In this document: piece after piece, positions 1 to 7,152 of the stretch
Position numbering within the stretch: position 1 is the stretch's first letter
Layout of the letters: every line of letters begins with the position of its first letter
Source of the DNA: an uncultured Acidimicrobiaceae bacterium
Lineage (GTDB): Bacteria > Actinomycetota > Acidimicrobiia > Acidimicrobiales > Ilumatobacteraceae
Length of the DNA stretch: 12,509 nucleotides
Direction: 5' to 3'
Assembly (NCBI GenBank): GCA_903934195.1
Contig: CAIZMV010000108.1
Span: 1 to 12,509 of the forward strand
Notes under the pieces: generated by a model
Seen by the model: only the letters and a program-made list of their open reading frames with translations
The model's database searches: none
Told to the model about the DNA's origin: nothing
Made by a program: the position numbers and the translations under genes

Positions 1-57
1 CGCGCCATTGCAGTATTGCTCGGTTGGCTTGACAGGCAACGCACGCTGTCAGCGTGA
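1..57 (+). CDS. possible C-terminal tail of a plus-strand gene (partial)
   Basis: Frame 1 is open from the window edge to a TGA at 55-57. It encodes 18 residues that begin RAIAVLLGW and end RTLSA. The stop would fall 1 nt before the galE stop, which matches the tight tail-to-tail packing seen twice elsewhere in this window. The stretch is far too short to assign a family, and one other frame is also open across it. This is therefore a possibility only; the stretch could equally be non-coding sequence downstream of galE. Confidence 0.25.
   Translation, partial: RAIAVLLGWLDRQRTLSA
42..56. repeat. 15-bp inverted repeat downstream of galE
   Basis: CACGCTG (42-48) and CAGCGTG (50-56) are perfect complementary arms around a single central T. 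As RNA this could form a 5-bp stem with a 5-nt loop directly after the galE stop codon. Neither side carries a clear T-tract, so it is a weak candidate for a transcript end rather than a canonical intrinsic terminator. Confidence 0.35.
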
Positions 58-58
58 T

Positions 59-1042
59 TTATGAATCGTGCCCGTGTGGGTGTGATGTATGCCATGCATA
101 CGCAGAAGAAATGATGTCATCAAGACTGCGTGTTGGTGACCAACCGAATGTCTCATTGATACGACGAGGATCTGCGTAACACTCTGACGGATCACCAGCG
201 CGGCGGCCAGCAATTTCATACGGCACTTTTTTCCCCGTGACGCGTTCCGTGGTGGCGATAATGTCCATCACGCTTGTGCCGTGGCCGGTACCAACATTGC
301 ATGTGATGCTGTCGCCACCTTTTGAGAGGTAATCAAGTGCAGCAACATGTGCGCGTGCAAGGTCTTCAACGTGAATGTAATCACGCACTCCGGTGCCATC
401 TGGGGTGGGGAAGTCGTTTCCAAACACGGTGAGCGCAGGAGCGAAACCAAGAACAGCCTTCATGACATGTGGGATGAGGTTCTGTGAAAAGCGCCAGTCT
501 TCACCGAGAGTTGAATCTTCTGAAGCGCCGGCTGCGTTGAAGTAGCGCAAGCACACATTGCGCATATTTGTCGTTTGCGAATACCAGCCGAGTGTCTTTT
601 CAATCATCAGCTTTGTTTCGGCATAGACGCTTTCGCAGCTGAGAACATCGGTCTCGCGAACGGGGACTGATTGTGGAGTGCCGTACACGGCTGCAGTAGA
701 GGAAAAGACAACGCGTGAGACGCCTGCCTGGTGCAACGCTTCAAAAAGCTTTTGAGAACCAGTGACGTTGTTATTGAAGTACTTGCCGGGGTTAGACATT
801 GATTCGCCGACTGCTTTATACGCAGCAAAGTGCACAACTTCATCGACGCCGTGTTCAGCAACAACTCGGGCAATGAGATCAGAATCTGCAATGTCGCCCT
901 GTACGAATGGGGCGTCACCAACAGCTTTGCGGTGACCATTTTCGAGAGTGTCGAGGACAACAACGCCACGACCAGAGGCACGAATGAGTCGTGTGGTGAT
1001 GGATCCGATGTATCCGGCACCGCCGGTGATGAGCACGGTCAT
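59..1042 (-). CDS. galE: UDP-glucose 4-epimerase GalE
   Basis: This cytoplasmic NAD-dependent epimerase interconverts UDP-galactose and UDP-glucose, linking the Leloir pathway to sugar donors for cell-surface glycans. The 327-residue length is normal for the family. Visible features are the Rossmann motif GGAGYIG (7-13), HFAAYKAVGES (71-81), FSSTAAVYG (113-121, with Thr116 at the catalytic Ser/Thr position), the Tyr140-xxx-Lys144 pair in SVYAETK, RYFNAAGA (166-173) and a C-terminal RAGDPSECYADP block (281-292) typical of GalE. It is the third gene of the minus-strand run after aceE and the HhH-GPD gene, 10 nt downstream of the latter. A TAGCCT box 7 nt before its ATG may give it its own leaderless promoter. 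A related UDP-sugar epimerase specificity cannot be excluded, but the motif set fits GalE very well. Confidence 0.95.
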   Translation of the reverse strand: MTVLITGGAGYIGSITTRLIRASGRGVVVLDTLENGHRKAVGDAPFVQGDIADSDLIARVVAEHGVDEVVHFAAYKAVGESMSNPGKYFNNNVTGSQKLFEALHQAGVSRVVFSSTAAVYGTPQSVPVRETDVLSCESVYAETKLMIEKTLGWYSQTTNMRNVCLRYFNAAGASEDSTLGEDWRFSQNLIPHVMKAVLGFAPALTVFGNDFPTPDGTGVRDYIHVEDLARAHVAALDYLSKGGDSITCNVGTGHGTSVMDIIATTERVTGKKVPYEIAGRRAGDPSECYADPRRINETFGWSPTRSLDDIISSAYAWHTSHPHGHDS

Positions 1043-1055
1043 TGCAGTGAGGCTA
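1043..1055 (-). promoter_or_regulatory. possible leaderless -10 box before galE
   Basis: On the minus strand the sequence reads TAGCCT, then 7 nt (CACTGCA), then the galE ATG. TANNNT at this distance from a start codon is the arrangement of a -10 hexamer for a leaderless transcript. The TAG of the box is also the stop codon of the upstream HhH-GPD gene, so the motif could be coincidental. The same hexamer occurs before the SDR gene at 4938 and the gene at 12424. Confidence 0.35.
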
Positions 1056-1637
1056 CTTCAGGGGCCGTGATTGCTTATCGCGAGCAGCGGCTTTCTCAGC
1101 TTTTTTCCATGCCCGCACAGTGAGAAGCGTTTCTGCTGAAGTGATGTCAGCAACGGTTCGTGGGTTTGAATCACTAAACACTCCTGCAGCCTTTTTCCAG
1201 TTAGTGGGTGTGAAGTCAAAACGTTTTCCAAGAAGTGCAACAAAAATCTGTGCCTTCTCGGCACCAAAGCCAGGCAACTCACGAAGGCGTTCAAACAACA
1301 CATGACCATCTTCAACATCGGCCCACATGTTTTCGCCTTTACCTTTGTACTTTTCAGCGAGCACCGCACACATACCTTGAATGCGTTGCGCCATGGCTTT
1401 TGGAAAACGATGTATTGCAGGCTTCGTTAAGCAGATTGCAAGAAATTCTGTTGGGTCCATTGCTGCAATCTTTTTTGCATCAAGATGACCGAGTCGTTGC
1501 TTCAATGTCCATGGTCCGTTGAAAGCCCATTCCATCGGCACTTGTTGGTCGAGCAGCATGCCAATCAGCAATGCGGTGCCGTTGGCGTTAAGAAACGCAT
1601 CAGAGTCAGGATTTCCGGTGATGTACAAAGTGCCCAC
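1053..1637 (-). CDS. HhH-GPD-type base excision DNA repair protein
   Basis: This 194-residue protein resembles the compact actinobacterial HhH-GPD family related to endonuclease III, MutY and AlkA glycosylases. The helix-hairpin-helix is LPGFGAEKAQ (121-130). The conserved catalytic Asp is probably Asp156, in FSDSNPRTVADI, which aligns with the VDTHVxRVA motif of EndoIII. The position of the EndoIII catalytic Lys is Glu127, so a bifunctional lyase activity is unlikely. Only two cysteines are present and there is no C-terminal Cys cluster, so no 4Fe-4S domain. The expected role is recognition or excision of damaged bases; the substrate is unknown. The GTG start (1637-1635) has an AAGGA ribosome-binding site about 9 nt upstream, within the 17-nt gap after aceE. 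It is probably cotranscribed with aceE and galE. Confidence 0.85.
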   Translation of the reverse strand: MGTLYITGNPDSDAFLNANGTALLIGMLLDQQVPMEWAFNGPWTLKQRLGHLDAKKIAAMDPTEFLAICLTKPAIHRFPKAMAQRIQGMCAVLAEKYKGKGENMWADVEDGHVLFERLRELPGFGAEKAQIFVALLGKRFDFTPTNWKKAAGVFSDSNPRTVADITSAETLLTVRAWKKAEKAAARDKQSRPLK

Positions 1638-1654
1638 GGGCCTATTCCTTTGAT

Positions 1655-4375
1655 TTAGTCGCGAGTAAGAGAATGTACTGCGTCTGGGTTGATATTGAGG
1701 TCAATGATTGCCTGAGCCACTATTTCTTTTGTTACGCCATGCGATCCGACAAGGCTGAAGAGAACAGCAATCACGATATGTGGGGCGTTCGTCTCAAAGT
1801 ATTCACGCAGAGCTTCGCGGGTATCACTGCGGCCCATGCCGTCAGTGCCGAGAGACAAGAACCTGCGGCTCGGTACGAACGTGGCTACCTGTTCGGAAAC
1901 GATACGAAGGAAATCAGTGACTGCAACAACGGGTGCTGTTGTGGCACCAAGCATTGTTTCCACATGTGAGCGCCGTTTCTTTTCTGTTGGATGAAGCCGG
2001 TTCCAGCGCTCAACTTCCATTGCGTCGTCACGCAAAGACTTGTACGACGTGGCAGACCAAAGATCAACATCGACGGAGTATTTGGTGCGAAGAATTGTGG
2101 CAGCTTCTGTGGCGGCTGCGAATGCAGACCCCGAGAACAAGATTGACGCGTGAGCAGCGCCAGAAGCAGCTGGTGCCCACTGATACAAACCATTAATGAT
2201 GTCTTGTGTTGACACATGACTCGGTTGTGCGGGCATCGGAATGTTTTCGTTGTACAACGTGATGTAATAAAAGATGTCAGCTGGACTTTCGCCGTACATC
2301 TTTGTAATGCCGTGCTGAACTATTGCAGCCACTTCAAATGCAAATGCTGGGTCATAGGCCTGGCATGCAGGTATCGCGGTGGCTAACAACAGGCTGTGAC
2401 CATCTTGATGTTGCAAGCCTTCACCCATGAGTGTTGTGCGTCCGGCAGTTGCTCCCATAAGGAAGCCTCGAGCGCGAGCATCTGCGGCTTGCCAAATGAG
2501 ATCGCCAACACGTTGGAATCCGAACATGGAATAGAACGTGTAGAACGGCACCATCGGTACGCCACGGGTGGCATAACTAGTAGCAGCAGCAATCCAACTA
2601 GACATGGCGCCGGCTTCAGTGATTCCTTCTTCCAGAATTTGACCCTGTGCAGACTCTGCATACGACAACAACAAGTCATGATCGACTGGTTCGTACTTTT
2701 GTCCTTGCGATGCGTAGATCTTTAGTTCGCGGAACATGGAATCCATGCCAAAGGTTCGTGCTTCGTCGGGGATGATTGGCACTACGCGACTGCCAAATGA
2801 ATCATCACGAGCGAGATTGCGTAACAAGCGAGTGAACGCCATGGTTGAGCTCACTGCTTGGTCGCCAGAACCGAGTGTGAATTCTGTGAACACGTCTGCT
2901 GACGGCAACGTAAGAGGTGTTTTTGTGCGAACAACGCGCTTTGGTAGCGAGCCGCCAAGGGTTCGCCTGCGTTCCATCATGTATTGGTATTCAACAGAGT
3001 CAACGGGTGGGCGATAGTACGGAAGAACATCACCTTCAAGCGCGGAGTCAGGAATCTCTTCTTGCAAGTGCAAGCGATCACGCATGGCTCGCAATTGGTC
3101 TGTGTTTAGCTTCTTAATTTGATGCGTGGCGTTGCGGCCTTCAACTTGTGGTCCGAGAGTCCAACCCTTAATGGTCTTAGCCAAAATCACGGTTGGTTTG
3201 CCGGAACCAAGATTGTCGACGGCTGCTTGGTATGCAGCAAACAACTTGCGGTAGTCGTGGCCACCACGAGGCAGATTCACCAGTTCTTCGTCAGACAAGT
3301 GTGCGACCAGCTGTAATAAACGAGGGTCAGAGCCAAAGAAGTGCTCACGAATGTATGCGCCGCCTTCAATGGAGTAACGCTGAAATTCACCATCGACAGT
3401 TGAGTTCATTTTGTTCAACAACAATCCGTCAACGTCGGCTGCTAGTAACTCGTCCCACTTTGAACCCCACACCACTTTGATGACGTTCCATCCCGCACCG
3501 CGGAACACTGCTTCTAGTTCTTGAATGATTTTGCCGTTGCCGCGCACAGGGCCATCAAGTCGTTGCAGATTGCAGTTCACGACAAAGACAAGGTTGTCTA
3601 GTTTTTCTCGTGCAGCAAGTGAAATGGAACCAAGAGTTTCTGGTTCGTCTGTTTCACCATCGCCAATAAACGCCCACACGCGACTTGCCGAGGTGTCGTC
3701 GATGCCTCTGTTATGCAGATAGCGGTTAAAGCGTGCGTGGTACAGCGCCGTGAGTGGTCCGAGACCCATTGACACTGTGGGGAATTCCCAGAACTCTGGC
3801 ATAAGGCGTGGGTGCGGATAGCTAGAGAGTCCTTTTCCGTCTCGCCCAATCTCGCGACGGAAATGATCAAGGTCGTCTTCGTCTAAACGACGTTCAAGAA
3901 ATGCGCGTGCATAAACTCCGGGCGCGGCATGGCCTTGGAAATACACGTGGTCACCAGCAGCACCGTTGTCTTTGCCGTGGAAGAAATGGTTGAAACCAAT
4001 TTCATACAAACTTGCAGAACTAGCGAACGTTGATAAGTGACCGCCGATTCCTTCTGCAGCATGATTTGCTCGTGTCACCATGACTGCCGCGTTCCACCTG
4101 ATGTATGCGCGAATGCGACGCTCTAGATGTTCATCACCGGGAAACCAGGGTTCATTGTCTGCAGTGATGCTGTTGACATATGGCGTAGACACAGTGGCGG
4201 GGAAGTTCACATCGGTCTGCTGCGCACGCTCGAGAAGGCGAGAGAGCAAATAACGGGCACGTTCGACGCCGTGGCCATCGACAACAGAATCAAGAGAGTC
4301 GAGCCATTCCTGAGTCTCTCCCGGATCAGTGTCGGGGAGCTGATGCATAGAGCCGTCGAAGATCACAGGTGACAT
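1655..4375 (-). CDS. aceE: pyruvate dehydrogenase E1 component, homodimeric type
   Basis: AceE is the thiamine-diphosphate E1 of the pyruvate dehydrogenase complex. It decarboxylates pyruvate and acetylates the lipoyl group of E2. The 906-residue length suits the single-chain type. ThDP/Mg binding is seen as GDGE (238-241) through NCN (267-269). Active-site histidines appear in GGHLSTFASSA (His113), FQGHAAPG (His149), GGHDYRK (His373) and GEGLQHQDGHS (His656/His660), and the activating Glu in ITEAGA (Glu587). IIPDEARTFGMDS, TIKGWTLG and FYSMFGFQR are also characteristic. The blocks resemble the mycobacterial AceE, with a shorter N-terminus. The ATG is directly preceded by GGGAGA with essentially no spacer, so the start is slightly uncertain, but the homology begins only a few residues later. 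No E2 or E3 gene lies in the window. The gene heads a minus-strand run and diverges from rnhA. Confidence 0.97.
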   Translation of the reverse strand: MSPVIFDGSMHQLPDTDPGETQEWLDSLDSVVDGHGVERARYLLSRLLERAQQTDVNFPATVSTPYVNSITADNEPWFPGDEHLERRIRAYIRWNAAVMVTRANHAAEGIGGHLSTFASSASLYEIGFNHFFHGKDNGAAGDHVYFQGHAAPGVYARAFLERRLDEDDLDHFRREIGRDGKGLSSYPHPRLMPEFWEFPTVSMGLGPLTALYHARFNRYLHNRGIDDTSASRVWAFIGDGETDEPETLGSISLAAREKLDNLVFVVNCNLQRLDGPVRGNGKIIQELEAVFRGAGWNVIKVVWGSKWDELLAADVDGLLLNKMNSTVDGEFQRYSIEGGAYIREHFFGSDPRLLQLVAHLSDEELVNLPRGGHDYRKLFAAYQAAVDNLGSGKPTVILAKTIKGWTLGPQVEGRNATHQIKKLNTDQLRAMRDRLHLQEEIPDSALEGDVLPYYRPPVDSVEYQYMMERRRTLGGSLPKRVVRTKTPLTLPSADVFTEFTLGSGDQAVSSTMAFTRLLRNLARDDSFGSRVVPIIPDEARTFGMDSMFRELKIYASQGQKYEPVDHDLLLSYAESAQGQILEEGITEAGAMSSWIAAATSYATRGVPMVPFYTFYSMFGFQRVGDLIWQAADARARGFLMGATAGRTTLMGEGLQHQDGHSLLLATAIPACQAYDPAFAFEVAAIVQHGITKMYGESPADIFYYITLYNENIPMPAQPSHVSTQDIINGLYQWAPAASGAAHASILFSGSAFAAATEAATILRTKYSVDVDLWSATSYKSLRDDAMEVERWNRLHPTEKKRRSHVETMLGATTAPVVAVTDFLRIVSEQVATFVPSRRFLSLGTDGMGRSDTREALREYFETNAPHIVIAVLFSLVGSHGVTKEIVAQAIIDLNINPDAVHSLTRD

Positions 4376-4436
4376 TCTCCCATGATTTTTCTCAAAAGCC
4401 TGTCGTTACCCCGTCCCATGGTGAACAATCGTTGTC
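4376..4436. promoter_or_regulatory. aceE/rnhA divergent intergenic region
   Basis: This 61-bp gap lies between the divergent starts of aceE (minus) and rnhA (plus) and must hold any promoter for both unless they lie inside the neighbouring genes. It contains a short inverted repeat ACAA-TCG-TTGT (4425-4435) just before the rnhA ATG. I see no convincing -35/-10 pair on either strand, so only the position supports a regulatory role. Confidence 0.4.
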
Positions 4437-4883
4437 ATGGAATTATCCGACGACGTAATCGTGATTTATACAGATGGTGCGTGCTCGGGTAATCCTGGCC
4501 CGGGTGGCTGGGCGTGGGCAGTGGCTCCGTCTGGTGACATCAACGACAGTGGTGGAGAAGCCAGGTCAACGAATCAACGGATGGAAATTATGGCTGCCTA
4601 CCAAGCGGTCATCCACTTTGAAGATGACCCGCGCATCATTCGCATTGTTGCTGATTCCACCTATGTCGTGAAGTGTTTCAATGACGGCTGGTGGCGTGGC
4701 TGGCACAAACGTGGCTGGAAAAATTCACAGCGTCAGCCCGTAGCGAACCGCGACTTATGGGAGCCATTTATTGAGTTGGTCATCAAACGGGGCCGAGTGG
4801 AATTCGAATGGGTCAAGGGCCATAGCGGCAATCGCATGAATGATTATGTTGATGCTCTTGCGGTGGCGCACACCCAGATTTAG
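4437..4883 (+). CDS. rnhA: ribonuclease HI
   Basis: This endoribonuclease cleaves the RNA strand of RNA-DNA hybrids, removing primers and R-loops. The 148-residue length is typical. The four metal-binding acidic residues are visible: Asp13 in YTDGACSGNPGPGG, Glu50 in TNQRME, Asp73 in IVADSTYV and Asp139 in VDALA. The conserved His129 in VKGHSG has the same spacing to the last Asp as in the E. coli enzyme (10 residues). The basic/aromatic WWRGWHKRGWKNS segment (85-97) corresponds to the substrate-binding handle of the E. coli-type enzyme. The ATG at 4437 is the only suitable in-frame start close to the YTDG block. No clear Shine-Dalgarno precedes it. It diverges from aceE and is followed after 54 nt by the SDR gene, which appears to have its own promoter. 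Confidence 0.96.
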   Translation: MELSDDVIVIYTDGACSGNPGPGGWAWAVAPSGDINDSGGEARSTNQRMEIMAAYQAVIHFEDDPRIIRIVADSTYVVKCFNDGWWRGWHKRGWKNSQRQPVANRDLWEPFIELVIKRGRVEFEWVKGHSGNRMNDYVDALAVAHTQI

Positions 4884-4920
4884 CCCAATTCTTCACTCCG
4901 CTAGGAAGTCTGCGACCTGA

Positions 4921-4937
4921 TTGCGTAGCCTGTAGGG
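4921..4937 (+). promoter_or_regulatory. probable leaderless promoter -10 element before the SDR gene
   Basis: TAGCCT (4926-4931) ends 6 nt before the ATG at 4938, the classic placement of a TANNNT -10 hexamer when transcription starts at the start codon. The AGGG that follows abuts the ATG and is too close to act as a ribosome-binding site. The 12-mer TTGCGTAGCCTG (4921-4932) recurs exactly at 12403-12414 before another gene start. No clear -35 element is visible. Confidence 0.5.
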
Positions 4938-5720
4938 ATGGAACTTAAAGGCGTAAGCGCAATTGTCACAGGTGGAGCATCCGGTATCGGAGCAGCTTCT
5001 GTTCGTCTCCTCGCAAAAGGTGGAGCAAAGGTCGTCATCGCCGACCTTGATCGTCAGCAAGAGGTCGGCGAGGCCCTTGCTAAGGAAGTTGGCGGCGCAT
5101 TTTGTGCTGTTGACGTCACCAATACAGACGACATCATCAACGCAGTGGAAATGGCTAAGTCCATGGGCCCACTTCGCGTCTTGGTGAACTCTGCAGGTAT
5201 CGGCTGGGCACAGCGCACCATAGGTAAAGACGGTTCGTACGATTCGGCTGCCAACATCGAGGCTTTCAAGAAGGTCATCGCGATCAACTTGGTCGGAACA
5301 TTCGATGCAATTCGTATTGCAGCTACTGCTATGAGCCAGACAGAGCCTCTTGAAGATGGCGAGCGCGGCGCAATCGTGAACATCGCATCTGTTGCAGCGT
5401 TCGATGGCCAAATTGGTCAGAACGCGTACTCAGCGTCAAAGGGCGGAGTTGTCGGTATGACACTTCCTATTGCTCGTGACTTGTCAGCTTCTGGTATTCG
5501 CGTGAACACCGTTGCTCCAGGACTCATTGACACACCGATCTACGGACAGGGTGATCAGAGCGAAGCATTCAAGTCACAACTTCAAAAGGGTGTGTTGTTT
5601 CCTCAGAAGCTTGGTCGTCCAGACCAGTTGGCTTCAATGGTTCTTGAGTGCATCACGAACAGCTACATGAATGCTGAAACCATCAGAGTTGATGGTGGCA
5701 TTCGTATGCCGCCTAAGTGA
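4938..5720 (+). CDS. SDR-family dehydrogenase, 3-hydroxyacyl-CoA dehydrogenase type-2 (HSD10)-like
   Basis: This 260-residue classical short-chain dehydrogenase/reductase has the cofactor motif TGGASGIG (11-18), Asp36 after the second strand (favouring NAD over NADP), NSAG (84-87), and the catalytic tetrad Asn117, Ser151, Tyr164, Lys168. The segment NSAGIGWAQRTIGKDG and the insertion between Asn117 and Ser151 (TAMSQTEPLEDGERGAIVN) resemble HSD17B10/type-2 3-hydroxyacyl-CoA dehydrogenases, which oxidise 3-hydroxyacyl-CoA or 2-methyl-3-hydroxybutyryl-CoA in fatty-acid and isoleucine breakdown. That subfamily placement rests on recognised motifs, so the substrate is inference. The start lies 6 nt after a TAGCCT box, suggesting a leaderless mRNA. 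Its TGA overlaps the GTG of the DUF3445 gene (GTGA, 5717-5720), so the two are likely translationally coupled. Confidence 0.9.
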   Translation: MELKGVSAIVTGGASGIGAASVRLLAKGGAKVVIADLDRQQEVGEALAKEVGGAFCAVDVTNTDDIINAVEMAKSMGPLRVLVNSAGIGWAQRTIGKDGSYDSAANIEAFKKVIAINLVGTFDAIRIAATAMSQTEPLEDGERGAIVNIASVAAFDGQIGQNAYSASKGGVVGMTLPIARDLSASGIRVNTVAPGLIDTPIYGQGDQSEAFKSQLQKGVLFPQKLGRPDQLASMVLECITNSYMNAETIRVDGGIRMPPK

Positions 5721-6628
5721 GCACCGTTTTTCATAACGACCCATTTACGCCGTTTGATCGGCAACCGATAACTTCGCACGATTCCCCGAGCTCTGGCTCG
5801 GGGTTTCGTCGTTCTATAGCCATTCCTGATTCGTATTTGCCAGTGCCAGCTGATGCGGCACGGTTACGCGTTGCGGCTCGCGCGCTAGACATTGATCAAT
5901 GGGTGTCAACTCATGACGACGACTGGTCGCCCACCATTGAAATGAAACGTGCCCTAATTGAAGAACGTCGCGATGAAGTTGTGGCGTGCCTTCCTGGCGC
6001 GCAAGATGCTTGCGAAGAAGTTGCGCGAGGCGTCATGAGTTCAATCGGTCTGACGCCTACAAGTGCACGCGGTGTTGACGCGCTTGTTGATGCAGCATTG
6101 TGCGTGGCTGATGATTTGTGCATCATGATGTCTGATGCCGACGGAATTCCACGACTAGTTGCTGCAGTGTTGTGCTCGCCTGGTCGGTGGCGTCTTGTTG
6201 AAAAGATCGGCGGCACAATGGCGTCAATTCATGTGCCTGTTGCTCGATACGACATTGACCTTGATTCACCTGTGAATGCAGTGCTGAAACGAATGAACGT
6301 TGAGAAACCAATGTGGCGAACCAATTGGGGAATTAGTAATCATCCAGCACTTTTTCAGCCTGATAATCCGCCGCATACACCGGATATGGATATCGCTGAC
6401 ATGTGGTTTCGAACAGAATGGCAAACATTGCGTCGTTTGCCTGAGACTGGCGCGATTCTGTTCACTATTCGCACGTATGTAGAGAAGTTGAGTGATTTTG
6501 TGACGCGAGATTATGCAGTAGTGCATGACATCGGCGACATCATTAACAAGATTCCTGTAGATGTTGCGCAGTACAAGAGCATTGCCCCGTATCGCGAACG
6601 AATCTTTGAATACTTCAGCGCCCGCTAG
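5717..6628 (+). CDS. DUF3445 (haem-dependent oxidative N-demethylase alpha-like) protein
   Basis: The 303-residue product matches the DUF3445/HODM family pattern: LRVAARALDIDQWV (50-63), KRALIEERRDEVVACLPG (77-94), SPGRWRLVEKIGGTMASIHVPV (154-175), RTNWGIS (201-207) and RTEWQTLRRLPETGAILFTIRTY (232-254). Characterised members are haem subunits of enzymes that oxidatively demethylate secondary methylamines with ferredoxin-like partner subunits. No partner is present here, so the substrate is unknown. The GTG start overlaps the SDR stop by 4 nt. The first 37 residues are polar, rich in Ser and Pro, and lie before the recognisable family region. A terminator-like hairpin (5784-5803) sits inside that extension. 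TTG (5837) or GTG (5843) are alternative in-frame starts beyond it. The stop at 6628 abuts the converging MOSC gene with no gap. Confidence 0.85.
   Translation: MSTVFHNDPFTPFDRQPITSHDSPSSGSGFRRSIAIPDSYLPVPADAARLRVAARALDIDQWVSTHDDDWSPTIEMKRALIEERRDEVVACLPGAQDACEEVARGVMSSIGLTPTSARGVDALVDAALCVADDLCIMMSDADGIPRLVAAVLCSPGRWRLVEKIGGTMASIHVPVARYDIDLDSPVNAVLKRMNVEKPMWRTNWGISNHPALFQPDNPPHTPDMDIADMWFRTEWQTLRRLPETGAILFTIRTYVEKLSDFVTRDYAVVHDIGDIINKIPVDVAQYKSIAPYRERIFEYFSAR
5784..5810 (+). terminator. terminator-like hairpin inside the 5' part of the DUF3445 ORF
   Basis: CCCCGAGC (5784-5791), loop TCTG, GCTCGGGG (5796-5803) make a perfect 8-bp GC-rich stem with a tetraloop, followed by the T-rich TTTCGTC. 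It lies 64 nt after the SDR stop codon and has the form of an intrinsic terminator or attenuator for the SDR transcript. The U-run is short (three T, then interrupted), so termination may be partial. Confidence 0.45.
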
Positions 6629-7150
6629 TTACACAGGCCGAAGCGGCTCTGATTCACCGTGAGGGATCTTGATGTGAATTTCATCCCCAACACGAATAGT
6701 GCCCCCATTTGTAACGATGGCCATGATGCCAGCGCGTCGAACAGTTTCGCCGTCAGGATTCTCTGAACGAAAAGCTGACAGAAGTCCATTGCGATACGTG
6801 TTGATTTGGGCACACGGGTTGCGCAACCCCGTTAGCTCGATGGTCGAATCACCAATGGTCATGAGTGTTCCTGTTGGTAGGGCGTGAAGATCAATTCCAT
6901 ATGTTGTGATGTTCTCTCCCAGTTCACCATCGGGAACGTTCTCTCCATCAAGAGTTTCACCCATCATGAGATGAACTTGTCTGAGGTTTGGTTGTGATGG
7001 GTTCGCGGCTACTCGTGATCGGTGTTTTACTAGCTCTCCGCAATGGGCATCTCCCTCGACTCCGAGGCCAGTGAGCAAAGTGATTGATTCGGCGGACTCT
7101 TTTGAGAATCCATGAACGGGAGAACGATGTACAGACCGAACGGTACTCAT
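6629..7150 (-). CDS. MOSC domain-containing protein
   Basis: The 173-residue protein has the single-domain MOSC fold signature: an N-terminal SPVHGFSKE segment (10-18), GLGVEGDAHCG (28-38), QVHLMMGET (58-66), GELGENITTYGIDL (75-88), LPTGTLMTIGDSTIELTG (91-108) and the conserved Cys113 in LRNPCAQIN. MOSC domains are related to the C-terminus of molybdenum-cofactor sulfurase. They act as sulfur carriers or molybdopterin-binding modules, sometimes in reduction of N-hydroxylated compounds. The protein is stand-alone, so a specific substrate cannot be assigned. Its ATG lies 2 nt after the argJ stop, so it is the distal gene of an argJ-MOSC operon. Its TAA directly abuts the TAG of the convergent DUF3445 gene. 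Confidence 0.9.
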   Translation of the reverse strand: MSTVRSVHRSPVHGFSKESAESITLLTGLGVEGDAHCGELVKHRSRVAANPSQPNLRQVHLMMGETLDGENVPDGELGENITTYGIDLHALPTGTLMTIGDSTIELTGLRNPCAQINTYRNGLLSAFRSENPDGETVRRAGIMAIVTNGGTIRVGDEIHIKIPHGESEPLRPV

Positions 7151-7152
7151 AG

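Noticed and set aside
607..1020. 137-residue minus-strand open frame inside galE
   Set aside because: It overlaps galE in another frame on the same strand, is Ser/Leu/Thr-rich and has no recognisable domain.
4418..4436. ATG at 4418 or GTG at 4421 as the rnhA start
   Set aside because: Neither is in frame with the RNase H motifs. Only the ATG at 4437 is.
4893..5411. 172-residue Cys-rich minus-strand frame opposite the SDR gene
   Set aside because: The many cysteines arise from the complement of Ala- and Gly-rich SDR codons. The SDR frame has full catalytic motifs, so this is a shadow.
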